Source: Loigolactobacillus iwatensis
GTDB taxonomy: Bacteria; Bacillota; Bacilli; Lactobacillales; Lactobacillaceae
Direction: 5' to 3'
DNA: 64,000 nucleotides
Assembly: GCF_003950295.1 (NCBI RefSeq)
Contig: NZ_RHNP01000001.1
Location: 62,001-126,000 of the forward strand
Below are positions 43,129 through 52,047 of this stretch, in pieces; the stretch's first letter is position 1; each line of letters opens with the position of its first letter. The position numbers were made by a program, and so were the translations under genes. Under the pieces are notes generated by a model. It searched no databases and was not told the origin of the DNA. It saw only the letters and a list, made by a program, of their open reading frames with translations.

Positions 43129-44451
43129 TTATTCATCATGTTCAGCGTGCCAGGCCTTAATTTGTTCTAGGCGCTGTTTTACTTTTGCCTCAGAACCCTC
43201 GGTCGTTGGTTGATAGTAATGGCGAGCGCGCAATGAATCAGGCATTGTACGCATAGTAGTTAATTTATCCTTGGTATCATGTGCGTACTGGTAACCGGCG
43301 CCATAATCAAGGTCCTTCATGAGCTTCGTTGGTGCATTCCGGATTTGTAGCGGTACTGGCTCGCTTAAATGATGTAAAGCGTCATCCTTCGCGGCCTCGT
43401 ACGCCGTATACAATGCGTTGGATTTCGGTGCTAACGCTAAATAGGTTACTGCATGGGTTAAATGAACTGTACATTCAGGCATTCCAATAAACTGGCACGC
43501 TTGAAAGGCGGCAACGGTGATCTCTAAGGCTCGACTATCGGCCATCCCTACATCTTCACTAGCAAACCGAACCAGCCGTCTCGCAACGTACAGTGGATCC
43601 TCACCGGCCTCCAACATTCGAGCCAACCAGTAAATTGCCGCATCAACATCACTATTGCGCATCGATTTATGCAAGGCTGAAATTAAATTATAGTGTTCCT
43701 CACCATGTTTATCGTAAAGTAACGATTTTTTGGCAGTAATCTGCACAACGGCCTCCTTAGTCAGCACCGTTTTATCGTCAGTTTGCTCGCCATTTAGAAC
43801 GGCCATTTCCAACGTATTCAGTGCTGTTCGGGCATCTCCGTTAGCAAAGTCCGCAATCATGGTTAGTACTTCATCGCTAAGCTCAATCTGCTGTTTGCCA
43901 AAACCGCGTGGATCATTAATCGCATTTTGCAATAACTGCTTAATATCAGCCGTCGTCAATGCTTTTAGCACAAAAACTTTTGTACGCGACAACAAGGCCG
44001 AATTAATTTCAAATGACGGATTTTCTGTTGTGGCACCAATTAAGGTGATACTTCCCTTTTCAACGTAAGGTAAAAAAGCGTCCTGCTGTGCTTTATTAAA
44101 ACGGTGAATTTCATCTAGGAATAAGATTGTCTTTTCGCCGTACTGCTGGTTTTCGTCTGCTTGTTTCATCACTTTTTTTATATCTTTAATGCCAGTTGTC
44201 ACCGCACTAAAAGTGATGAAAGTAGCCTTGGTCCGGCGAGCAATAATTCGTGCCAGCGTCGTTTTCCCAACACCAGGCGGGCCCCAAAAAATCATTGAGG
44301 TCACTTGATCGTGGTCAATCAACTGACGAAGAACCTTACCTGGGCCAAGCAATTGCTGCTGACCAACAAAGTTATCCAAATTAGTCGGTCGGACACGATT
44401 AGCTAATGGTTGATTTTTCTCATTTTGATTAAATAACGATTCCTGTTCGAT
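43129..44451 (-). CDS. rarA: Replication-associated recombination ATPase RarA (MgsA), probable AUC start
   Basis: An AAA+ clamp-loader-like protein acting at stalled replication forks. Walker A is GPPGVGKTT, Walker B FLDEIHRF, and sensor 1 TTENPSFE; the C-terminal tetramerisation domain is complete. TTG 44379 would cut away the conserved N-terminal motif QPLANRVRPTNLDNFVGQ. The frame is open further up, with no ATG, GTG or TTG before the stop at 44482-44484. ATC 44449-44451 follows AAAGGA at ten bases and would give (M)EQESLF, so I annotate 440 residues with AUC initiation. Confidence 0.87.
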   Translation of the reverse strand: MEQESLFNQNEKNQPLANRVRPTNLDNFVGQQQLLGPGKVLRQLIDHDQVTSMIFWGPPGVGKTTLARIIARRTKATFITFSAVTTGIKDIKKVMKQADENQQYGEKTILFLDEIHRFNKAQQDAFLPYVEKGSITLIGATTENPSFEINSALLSRTKVFVLKALTTADIKQLLQNAINDPRGFGKQQIELSDEVLTMIADFANGDARTALNTLEMAVLNGEQTDDKTVLTKEAVVQITAKKSLLYDKHGEEHYNLISALHKSMRNSDVDAAIYWLARMLEAGEDPLYVARRLVRFASEDVGMADSRALEITVAAFQACQFIGMPECTVHLTHAVTYLALAPKSNALYTAYEAAKDDALHHLSEPVPLQIRNAPTKLMKDLDYGAGYQYAHDTKDKLTTMRTMPDSLRARHYYQPTTEGSEAKVKQRLEQIKAWHAEHDE

Positions 44452-44639
44452 CTTACTCAGATCCTTTCTCGCTGTTACTAGTCAACCTAACTATTAACGG
44501 ACAAATCACAATCACTCTTATCATACCAACTATTGGCCCCAACAGATAGTCATAGGTAACGTAGCTAAAAAATAGTCAGGTAAATACTAATAAGAGGTTG
44601 CAACATAAATTATAAATGTCACAGCCTCAAGCAAGCCTA

Positions 44640-45659
44640 TTAAAATAGTGACTTGCTGACAATAATCATGCATGTTAGTAAAATAACGGAAGTAAACGTA
44701 GCCGAAATTAGTGCGTTTCGACCACGATGCAAGATGACATTGAAATTAACGCTCATTCCCAAGGCGGCCATTGCCATGCCTAAAATCAGATAGGCCAGTT
44801 TAACCAACCAGGCCAATGTAGTTGTGCCAAGTGGTACAAAAGTTCCAATCACACTAGCGATAATAAAACCAAGCATGAACCACGGAACGGGTAATTTCTG
44901 ATGGCCCGAATTTTGTCCGCGATTGACCTTCTTTTGGTACCAGATACCGATAATTAATGCTGCTGGTGCCAACATTAACACTCGTGATAATTTGGTAATG
45001 ATTGCCGTGTCCAAACTAATAGGACCATTAGATCCACCTGCCGCAACTGCATGGGCAATTTCATGTAGTGAACCACCAGTCAACACTCCAAATTGAGTTG
45101 GCGTCATATGGAGCAGTGGCCTAATGCCAATTTCAATCAAAGTGAAGACTGTTCCCAAAATAGCAACGATCGCTACTGCCAAAACTTCATCTTCGCGTTT
45201 TTTTTCTTCTTGACCCGCTGAAACCTGAATTTGTGGTGAGATTCCCATTATTGCGGCCGCCCCACAAATTCCAGTCCCACTAGCGGCCAAAATTGCAAGC
45301 TGAGGTTCAACGCCCATCTTACGGGCAATATTATAACCAATGGTGATGGTGCAAGTCACAATAATGGCTGCTAATAAAATAGTTTTGACTCCTGCATGGG
45401 CCAAATCAATTAAGTTCAATTTGAACCCTAATAAAATAATACCAAGTCGTAAAAATTTATTTGAAATAAAGCTAATTCCAGATCTGGCCCGGATAATGGT
45501 CGGCCGATAAAGTTGCATTAGCATTCCCAAAATTAACGCGATCACTAATGCGCCAATCACATTTAAGTAAGGCAATCCGCCTAATAACGTTCCCAAAATA
45601 GAGCAGATTAGCGTTAATAGTACCGCTAAATAAAAACTGTGCGTTTTTAATGTCGTCAT
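44640..45659 (-). CDS. YeiH/UPF0324 family putative sulfate exporter
   Basis: A 339-residue polytopic protein with about ten helices and the family signature ILAASGTGICGAAAIMG. ATG 45659 follows AGGAGGAAAAAG. It is divergent from a LysR regulator 124 bp away, the arrangement of yeiH and yeiE in many bacteria, where the regulator controls the exporter. The transported compound (sulfate, or other anions) is not settled for the family. Confidence 0.9.
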   Translation of the reverse strand: MTTLKTHSFYLAVLLTLICSILGTLLGGLPYLNVIGALVIALILGMLMQLYRPTIIRARSGISFISNKFLRLGIILLGFKLNLIDLAHAGVKTILLAAIIVTCTITIGYNIARKMGVEPQLAILAASGTGICGAAAIMGISPQIQVSAGQEEKKREDEVLAVAIVAILGTVFTLIEIGIRPLLHMTPTQFGVLTGGSLHEIAHAVAAGGSNGPISLDTAIITKLSRVLMLAPAALIIGIWYQKKVNRGQNSGHQKLPVPWFMLGFIIASVIGTFVPLGTTTLAWLVKLAYLILGMAMAALGMSVNFNVILHRGRNALISATFTSVILLTCMIIVSKSLF

Positions 45660-45783
45660 CTTTTTCCTCCTGCTGTCGTTGTTTATGCGCTATTAGCGTA
45701 TCATGCTAATTAGATAAGCAAAAATTAGTATTTATTAGTATTGAATAAGTTTTACTTATAATAAAGACAGGAGGAACTTCCAT

Positions 45784-46656
45784 ATGCTTGATCACCGTTA
45801 TAAAACGTTAGCTGTTTTGGCCAAAACGCTTTCCTATACTAAAGCTGCACAACACTTATTTATTACCCAACCAGCCGTCTCACAACAAATCAGCAGTTTA
45901 GAACAAGAATTAGAAATTAAACTAGTTGCCAAAAATGGCATCCATATTCATTTAACCAATGCCGGCGAACAATTAGTCCAGTATGTCGATAAAATTTCAC
46001 TGGAAAATGAGCATGTCTTGCGGCAAATAAGGACTAACTCTGAGGAACCAGTAGTCAAAATTGGAGCAACGTATTCTCTCAGCACTTTCTTGTTGCCGCA
46101 ACTGATTAAAAATTTACTGCCCACAACGACAAAAATTCATACACTAATTGATAACACAACTGAAATTCTAACCGCCTTGCGCCAAGGTGAAGTTGAGTTG
46201 GGTCTTGTTGAAGGTAATTTTAATAAAACCGAGTTTGATGCGATAACGATTCAAAACGAAGAATTTATTGGCGCTACCAGTCAAAGAAATCCGCTCTTAG
46301 ACAAAACGACAATCACAATCGCCGACTTATTATCGGAAGTACTTTTAATTAGAGAAAGTGGTTCCGGAACGAGGGCCATTTTTGCTAATTGGCTGGCAAC
46401 CCAAAATTATCAGATTGATGAGTTTAGTCAACGAATTGAGATTGCCAATCCAACAACGATCATTGAGCTGTTAAAAAAGGGCGTGGGGATCAGTTTTATG
46501 TATAAATCGCTTATTAAATCAGAATTAGAGAAAAATACATTGGTACAATTGCCCCTAGACGGATTTAAAATTAATCATCCAATTAATCTGATCTTTTTGA
46601 AAAACAGTTATTTTGCGGAATATTATACGGAAATTGCAAAAAAATTGGGTAACTAA
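45784..46656 (+). CDS. LysR-type regulator, YeiE/CysB-like
   Basis: A 290-residue LTTR: N-terminal winged helix (residues 1-60, SYTKAAQHLFITQPAVSQQISSLEQEL) followed by a periplasmic-binding-like effector domain. Divergent from the YeiH-type exporter, suggesting it regulates that gene through the shared intergenic region (contains AT-rich LysR-like inverted repeats and a TTAGTA-16-TATAAT promoter near 45738-45765). ATG 45784 follows CAGGAGG. Confidence 0.9.
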   Translation: MLDHRYKTLAVLAKTLSYTKAAQHLFITQPAVSQQISSLEQELEIKLVAKNGIHIHLTNAGEQLVQYVDKISLENEHVLRQIRTNSEEPVVKIGATYSLSTFLLPQLIKNLLPTTTKIHTLIDNTTEILTALRQGEVELGLVEGNFNKTEFDAITIQNEEFIGATSQRNPLLDKTTITIADLLSEVLLIRESGSGTRAIFANWLATQNYQIDEFSQRIEIANPTTIIELLKKGVGISFMYKSLIKSELEKNTLVQLPLDGFKINHPINLIFLKNSYFAEYYTEIAKKLGN

Positions 46657-46705
46657 ATTAATTAATATTGCTCTCTAACTCAGCGAGTTTTGACACAATA
46701 TTCTA

Positions 46706-46823
46706 ATAAAAAAAGTGAGCCAAAAGGTAGTCGCTTTATCAGAATCACCTCGCTCACCAGTCAATCAACGATCTGGTCAGTGTGTCATCCATAAAGTCTA
46801 CCTTTTAGCCCACTTTTAGTTTG
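46706..46823. terminator. Large branched hairpin between convergent genes
   Basis: AAAAAGTGAGCCAAAAGGTAG pairs (with few mismatches) with CTACCTTTTAGCCCACTTTT. The 70-base interior holds its own ACCAG/CTGGT hairpin. It lies between the ends of the lysR and spx genes and probably terminates both. Confidence 0.55.
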
Positions 46824-46825
46824 TT

Positions 46826-47227
46826 TTAAATTGCCAAACGTGAACGTACTTTTAACATTTCCATTTTTCGGGTTTCCCGTGGTAAGAACCGACGAATTTC
46901 TTCATCATTATAGCCAACTTGCAATCGTTTCTCATCAAACATAATCGGCCGTTTGAGTAAATCTGGGTGCTGCGAGATGAGCTCAATCAACTTACTAGTT
47001 GAGATCTCATCTAGATCAACGTTAAGTTTCTTGAAGATCTTAGCACGTGTTGATACAATATCTTCCGACCCATTTTCGGTCAGACGCAGCAGACGTTTCA
47101 CTTCATCCTGAGTTAACGGTTGCGCAATAATATTACGTTCCGTAAAAGGAATCTTGTGATCAGTAAACCATGCACGCGCTTTACGGCTGGATGCATTGCT
47201 TGATGACGTATAAAGTTGAACAGTCAT
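46826..47227 (-). CDS. Spx/ArsC-family regulator lacking the CXXC redox switch
   Basis: A 133-residue Spx-type protein (contacts RNA polymerase alpha-CTD to change transcription after thiol stress). Spx proteins normally begin LYTSPSCTSCRKARAW; here the sequence is LYTSSSNASSRKARAWF, with Asn11 and Ser14 in place of the two redox cysteines. The rest (TERNI, KRPIMFDEKRLQVGYN) is intact. The usual oxidative activation is therefore impossible. No Cys occurs anywhere in the protein. ATG 47227 follows AAAGGGGCG. A paired repeat GTAAGT...ACTTAC lies at about 47314-47334 upstream. Confidence 0.88.
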   Translation of the reverse strand: MTVQLYTSSSNASSRKARAWFTDHKIPFTERNIIAQPLTQDEVKRLLRLTENGSEDIVSTRAKIFKKLNVDLDEISTSKLIELISQHPDLLKRPIMFDEKRLQVGYNDEEIRRFLPRETRKMEMLKVRSRLAI

Positions 47228-47668
47228 TTTAAACGCCCCTTTGTCAGTTTAGATTAACAAACTAAAACTACTTTATAAGTTATATAAGGCCAGTTCTCGT
47301 TTGCTTACTATATGTAAGTATAACATTTACTTACTAAAAAGCAATAGATTTCGGCAAGTTTATTTTTAATTTTCCATTAAATAGCCGGTTTTGAAAGTAG
47401 TCATAAATTTCGTGTCGTGTTAACGTTATAATTTCATTGCAACACAAAAAAATAAAATGATATCGGCTTAGTCACACTGCTTGTTTTTCAGCAAATAGCC
47501 GCTATGATTTTAAATAGTTAGTTAGTGCCTCTGGCAACCTGGCCAACTAAACAGGGTCTGTATGAATACCAAAATGAAACAACTCTCATTTTAGTTTGAC
47601 TTAAAAATGTTATCGGCTTACTCTTTTATCAGTTAGGTTCCGAATATAAATAATTACGGGGGAAACAA
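47228..47668. other. Divergent control region
   Basis: Carries the likely spx promoter (inverted GTAAGT...ACTTAC near 47314-47334), a 20-nt near-direct repeat AAAATG(A/T)TATCGGCTTA(G/C)TC (about 47455 and 47605), and a promoter TTGACT-17-TACTCT (47596-47624) for the TetR gene. No ORF is convincing. Confidence 0.45.
47596..47624 (+). promoter_or_regulatory. Promoter of the TetR gene
   Basis: TTGACT (47596-47601), 17 bp, TACTCT (47619-47624), overlapping the second unit of a direct repeat (TATCGGCTTA at 47611), which might be an operator. Confidence 0.5.
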
Positions 47669-48253
47669 ATGGGTTTACGTGAACGAAAAAAGGCAGAAAA
47701 GCGACAAGAAATCGCAGAGAATGGCCTAAAATTATTTAAAGAAAACGGCTTTGCCAACGTCACAGTGGCACAAATTGCTGCAACGGCTAATATTGCACCA
47801 AAAACACTTTTTACCTATTTTAAGACCAAGGACGATATTGTTTTTTATAATGAAGACGAATTACTTTCACTAATTAGACACCTGATTCAACAACAAACTT
47901 CAATTGGTAATATTTGGCCGGCCTACCAAACAACACTAATCCACTTGGCATCCCAGGGTAATCTTTGGCGGGACATGAACCAATTAATTAAATTAGTCGT
48001 AACCGATGAAACCTTACAAGGACGCTTGCTTAAAATGTGGTCAACTTATGAACAAACAATCGCTGATACTATTTTAGCCAAGCACTTAACTGACCACGTT
48101 ACGGCCTACATTTTTGCCAATCAACTCGTTATGCCACTGCGATTTTTATTTACGCAGGACATTCCCACTGCTCAAGAGTGGCAAACATCAACGATTCAAT
48201 TACTGAACAACATTAATCATACTCAATCGTTGTTAGTTAACGAATTTAACTAG
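47669..48253 (+). CDS. TetR-family transcriptional regulator
   Basis: A 194-residue regulator with the N-terminal HTH around VTVAQIAATANIAPKTLFTYFKTKDDI. The C-terminal domain has no recognisable ligand motif. ATG 47669 follows GGGGG. No transport or enzyme gene is adjacent, so the target may be its own promoter or a distant gene. Confidence 0.88.
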   Translation: MGLRERKKAEKRQEIAENGLKLFKENGFANVTVAQIAATANIAPKTLFTYFKTKDDIVFYNEDELLSLIRHLIQQQTSIGNIWPAYQTTLIHLASQGNLWRDMNQLIKLVVTDETLQGRLLKMWSTYEQTIADTILAKHLTDHVTAYIFANQLVMPLRFLFTQDIPTAQEWQTSTIQLLNNINHTQSLLVNEFN

Positions 48254-48276
48254 AATTTATCGGAAAAAGCATAACT

Positions 48277-48320
48277 AAGAGGTCAGGTAGAAATAAATTT
48301 TATCACGGCCTTCTTTTTTA
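48277..48320 (+). terminator. Terminator of the TetR gene
   Basis: AAGAGGTC pairs with GGCCTTCTT with mismatches, then TTTTTTA. Confidence 0.45.
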
Positions 48321-48541
48321 TGGCTAAATATTTTACATCAATACTCACTGTTCTCTCCTTATGTACTTAATTTCATTAAATAATTTAAAGTGATACTCCA
48401 TTGTAAGCCCTTTATTTATTGGATAAATATAAAATAAGAATATATCGGTCCTGTTCGACCACAATATGTAGCCGAACGTACTGTTTGGTGCTAAAATATA
48501 AAATAAAGTAGGTAAGAGTAGACAAGAAGATTGAGGGATTA

Positions 48542-49420
48542 ATGTTGGATTTAAAATTATTACATCAACGTGAGTTAAACTTATTGTGTCAGATTATAAC
48601 TATTTGTGAAGAAGAAAATATAGATTATTGGTTGTGTGGCGGATCACTTCTTGGTGCCATTAAATATCATGGAATAATTCCTTGGGATGACGATGTTGAT
48701 GTTGCAATGAAACGACCAGAGTACGATCGCTTTATTGCCGCCGCAACGAAACGATTTAACGCGGACAAACAATATGGTATTATTAATGACCATTTAGACC
48801 CTGATTATGGTGTCACTTGGAGTAAAGTTATTGATAAAGGAACTGAGATTGAAGAAGACTTTATGTTTAGTAGTCAAACTGTTTTTGTCGATATTATTCC
48901 GTTTGATAAATTGGCCAATAATTCACTATTACGGCTTTGGGATAAGTACGCTTTTCATTTAACTGATCAGATAATTCGTGAGCGTTACTACCACATTTAC
49001 CATTCATGGTTTGGTAAGATTGCCTACGCACCAGTTCACTTTGCAACCCGCTGGTTTTCACTCAAATCATTAAAAAAAATTCGCTATCGTGTAATGACTA
49101 GACGAAAAAATAATCGGGCGGCCACCGTTACTAATTATGCTTCTTGGTATGGGTTTGGCCGCGAATGGGCTTCAGATGCAGAAGTCAGGACAGTAAAGCC
49201 CATAGAATTTAGCGGTCTGCAGGTAAAAATTCCCGTTGGAACTGCAACTATTTTACAACGAATGTATGGGGATATCACCAAAACTCCTGCGGCTTCGGAG
49301 CAATGCCCTAGGCACGTTAAATCTTTTCACATTGTTCCGGCCAATGGTAAGCAAAAGTCCTGTACTTCTGAAAGAACAAAAATGACGCCTGAACAAATTT
49401 CAATTTTAGCTCACGACTAG
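48542..49420 (+). CDS. LicD-family phosphotransferase
   Basis: A 292-residue LicD protein (NTP_transferase-like fold). The hallmark YWLCGGSLLGAIKYHGIIPWDDDVDVAM holds the nucleotide/metal-binding Asp cluster. Relatives add phosphocholine or other phosphoalcohols to teichoic acids or capsule sugars. ATG 48542 follows GAGGGATT. The flippase gene follows 14 bp downstream. The locus holds no glycosyltransferase or polymerase, so the acceptor is uncertain. Confidence 0.88.
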   Translation: MLDLKLLHQRELNLLCQIITICEEENIDYWLCGGSLLGAIKYHGIIPWDDDVDVAMKRPEYDRFIAAATKRFNADKQYGIINDHLDPDYGVTWSKVIDKGTEIEEDFMFSSQTVFVDIIPFDKLANNSLLRLWDKYAFHLTDQIIRERYYHIYHSWFGKIAYAPVHFATRWFSLKSLKKIRYRVMTRRKNNRAATVTNYASWYGFGREWASDAEVRTVKPIEFSGLQVKIPVGTATILQRMYGDITKTPAASEQCPRHVKSFHIVPANGKQKSCTSERTKMTPEQISILAHD

Positions 49421-49434
49421 AAAGGCGCCCGTAA

Positions 49435-50865
49435 ATGAAGGTTATCCGGAATTATTTTTATAATATGTCCTATCAGCTACTAGTGTTGATTGCCCCATTA
49501 ATAACAGTACCGTATGTAGCACGTGTAATTGGTCCAGTTGGTGCTGGGATTAATGCCTACACCAACTCAATAGTAGCTTATTTTTATTTAGTTGGTTCCC
49601 TAGGCATCACTTTATACGGAAATCGAGAAATTGCCTTCCACCGGGATAATCTGGAGGAACGCTCGCGTATTTTTTGGGAAGTTGAACTATTACAAATCAT
49701 CACTATTTTTGCTGCCTACCTAGCATTTCTCGTTTTTTTACACTTTGATCATCACTACCGGCTCTTCTTCTTAATGCAATCTTTAAGCTTAATCGCTGGT
49801 GCTATTGATATCTCTTGGTATTTTATGGGTCTAGAAGACTTTAAAAAAACGACCTTGCGTAATTCGGTCGTTCGTATAATTACGATTATTATGATTTTTA
49901 CTTTTATCCATAAACCTAGTGATTTGTGGCTATATATTATGATTTTATCCGCCAGTTCCTTGGTCGGTAACGCAATGCTCTGGCCCTACCTACCAAAATT
50001 AGTAAAGAAGGTACCACTTTCTTCCTTGCATATTTGGCGCCACGTCGGGCCTTCATTTATTCTGTTTATTCCGACAATTTCAATGCAACTTTATATTATG
50101 GTTAATAAGACCATGCTAAAGGCCATGGTTTCCGTTCAGGCTGCTGGTTACATGGATTATTCTGACAAGTTTATTAATATGGCAATGGTTGCCGTTACCT
50201 CACTAAGTGTTGTTTTGTTACCACATATTGCCAATCTTTTTGCGAATAATAAGCTTGAGGCCGTGCACCGTAGTCTATACCGTTCCTTTCAATTTGTGAC
50301 GGCACTGGCAATTCCATTAATGTTTGGCATGTCGGCCATTGCACCTAAATTCATTGTTTGGTTCTTATCGCCAAAATTTACGACGACCGGTATCCTGTTG
50401 ATTATTCAGACACCAATAATTTTGCTAATAGCTTGGAACAACACAATTGGTCGGCAATACTTACTGCCAGTTAAGCGTGTTCGTGATTATACCTTATCAG
50501 TTTCAATTGGTGCCGGCGTCAACGTTATTGCCAACTACATTTGTATCAAACTTTTTGGTGTTTATGGTGCCGCCATTGCAACGGTGATTACCGAAGTTTT
50601 TGTGACCGGCTACCAAATAATTGTTGTTCGAAAGAATTTAGACCTCAAACAAATGTTTCATGACCTATGGAAATTTTTTGTCGCTGGTGGATTTATGGGT
50701 ATTATTGTTTGGCAAGTTGCGAGCCGTTTACCGAGCCATCTAATTTCATTTCTTGTCGAAATTGCCCTTGGCGCGATTATTTATGTGGTCGTTGCCCTAC
50801 TCCTTAAGGCCGATATTTTCTTAGAGGCCCTAGGTTACCTTAAACATAAACCAAAGAAAAATTAG
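49435..50865 (+). CDS. Polysaccharide flippase (Wzx/MOP superfamily)
   Basis: A 476-residue protein with about 12-14 hydrophobic helices and the typical start YQLLVLIAPLITVPYVARVIG. It would translocate a lipid-linked oligosaccharide across the membrane. Together with the LicD gene it forms a two-gene unit. ATG 49435 follows GAAAGG. Substrate unknown. Confidence 0.88.
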   Translation: MKVIRNYFYNMSYQLLVLIAPLITVPYVARVIGPVGAGINAYTNSIVAYFYLVGSLGITLYGNREIAFHRDNLEERSRIFWEVELLQIITIFAAYLAFLVFLHFDHHYRLFFLMQSLSLIAGAIDISWYFMGLEDFKKTTLRNSVVRIITIIMIFTFIHKPSDLWLYIMILSASSLVGNAMLWPYLPKLVKKVPLSSLHIWRHVGPSFILFIPTISMQLYIMVNKTMLKAMVSVQAAGYMDYSDKFINMAMVAVTSLSVVLLPHIANLFANNKLEAVHRSLYRSFQFVTALAIPLMFGMSAIAPKFIVWFLSPKFTTTGILLIIQTPIILLIAWNNTIGRQYLLPVKRVRDYTLSVSIGAGVNVIANYICIKLFGVYGAAIATVITEVFVTGYQIIVVRKNLDLKQMFHDLWKFFVAGGFMGIIVWQVASRLPSHLISFLVEIALGAIIYVVVALLLKADIFLEALGYLKHKPKKN

Positions 50866-50905
50866 CTTAATACGCGAATATCTAAATAATTCCAAAACAA
50901 ACTGG

Positions 50906-50933
50906 TTGCGTTTACAAAAATATGTGTTACAAT
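50906..50933 (+). promoter_or_regulatory. Promoter of ribU
   Basis: TTGCGT, 16 bp, TACAAT, 28 bp upstream of the FMN riboswitch. Confidence 0.55.
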
Positions 50934-50960
50934 TACCATTGTAAATTGAATATTAGTTAT

Positions 50961-51080
50961 GTGTCTTCAGAGGCAGGGTGTAATTCCCGACCGGTGGTTA
51001 TAGTCCACGACCCATTAGTTGTTAATGGCTGAAGCGGTGAAATCCCGCTACCGATAGTTAAAGTCTAGATAAAAGAAGAT
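50961..51080 (+). promoter_or_regulatory. FMN riboswitch (RFN element)
   Basis: All the conserved RFN blocks are present in order: AGAGGCAGGGTGTAATTCCC, GACCGGTGG, GCGGTGAAATCCCGC, TACCGATAGT and AGTCTAGAT with AAAGAAG at the end. It precedes ribU and a terminator. FMN binding would stop transcription. Confidence 0.93.
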
Positions 51081-51114
51081 TGGGCTTATTTATTTGTGAC
51101 TATAAAATAAAGCG

Positions 51115-51157
51115 CACACTATTCTTGTCTCTGTTTGACATGGGTGGTGTGTTTTTT
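51115..51157 (+). terminator. FMN-riboswitch-controlled terminator
   Basis: CACACTATTC-TTGTC pairs with GACATGGGTGGTGTG (15 positions, one mismatch, several G-T pairs) around a TCTGTTT loop, then six T. Confidence 0.82.
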
Positions 51158-51184
51158 AGTGTTTAAAAAGGAGAGGTTCTCAAT

Positions 51185-51787
51185 ATGGAAAGATCAAACG
51201 TCCGCAAGCTTATCATAATCGCAATGATGTCGGCTATCTCATATGTACTACTTTTAATTGCTTTTCCAATTTTACCCGCTTTTCCGTATTTAAAAGTGGA
51301 TTTTAGTAACTTACCAGTCTTCATCACGATGTTCCTATACGGCCCTGCTGCTGGGATTGCAACGGCCTTCATTAGTGGTGTCTTAGATTTTCTAACTCAC
51401 GGTGGCGTTCCTTACTTAATTGGCGATGTCGCTTACTTCTTTGCGACATTGTGTTTCACTTTACCCGTTTATTATTTCTTCAAACGAGGTCAAAAGCGCA
51501 ATACCTTGGCTAAACCAAGCACCGGAAATATGTTAGCTGGTTTCACTTCTGGAATCTTATTGCTAACTGTCTTCATGTGTTTCGCCAATCTATTCGTCTT
51601 ACTACCAATGTACTTTAAATTCTCAGGTATTAAATTTACTGCCCCGGTCATGCAAATGGTCTTCGCTGGAATTTTACCTTTTAACTTAATTAAGGGTGTT
51701 ATTGTGAGTATTGTCTTCATGATTGCCTACGCTAAATTGTTACCTTGGTTATCGCGTAAAGTAGTGACGCCAGTCGCCAAAAGTTAG
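51185..51787 (+). CDS. ribU: Riboflavin ECF transporter S component RibU
   Basis: A 200-residue six-helix S component that binds riboflavin and works with the shared EcfT/EcfA module. The RibU pattern PAFPYLKVDFSNLPVFI and GPAAGIATAFISGVLDFL is clear. ATG 51185 follows AAAAGGAGAG. The FMN riboswitch immediately upstream confirms the vitamin. Monocistronic. Confidence 0.95.
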   Translation: MERSNVRKLIIIAMMSAISYVLLLIAFPILPAFPYLKVDFSNLPVFITMFLYGPAAGIATAFISGVLDFLTHGGVPYLIGDVAYFFATLCFTLPVYYFFKRGQKRNTLAKPSTGNMLAGFTSGILLLTVFMCFANLFVLLPMYFKFSGIKFTAPVMQMVFAGILPFNLIKGVIVSIVFMIAYAKLLPWLSRKVVTPVAKS

Positions 51788-51798
51788 AGTAATAACTA

Positions 51799-51895
51799 GC
51801 GAGTGTTGGGAAAAACATCTACGCCAAATTAGTCGGGAAAAATACTACTATAATAGAGATACTTTATAGAGATATTTTTCAAACACGACTTGGCT
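51799..51895. repeat. Intergenic repeat family 2, copy d
   Basis: GAGTGTTGGGAAAAACATC...TATTTTTCAAACACGAC. The right end matches the right end of the 24339 insertion for ten bases (CAAACACGAC). Confidence 0.55.
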
Positions 51896-51943
51896 TAAAC
51901 TAAATGCGTTTAAAATTTATTATAAAATAAACAAAGTTAAAAC

Positions 51944-52025
51944 AGGAGAGGCTAGGACAAAAGTCCTAGCCTCTTACTATTTCCGATCATTGCTCTAAAA
52001 TATACGCCGAAGAACTTGGTATAAA
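51944..52025. repeat. Intergenic repeat family 1, copy e (short)
   Basis: GAGGCTAGGAC-AAAA-GTCCTAGCCTC (51948-51973), then TTACTATTTCCGATCATTGCTCTA and a CGCC block. It is between the convergent ribU and ogt genes and may terminate both. Confidence 0.75.
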
Positions 52026-52047
52026 GTGTTTTATTGTTTTAGTACCC

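Noticed and set aside
47228-47668. Riboswitch-like GGCAACCTGGCC region near 47530
   Set aside because: It folds into short hairpins but matches no riboswitch consensus I know, and it lies upstream of the promoter proposed for the TetR gene.
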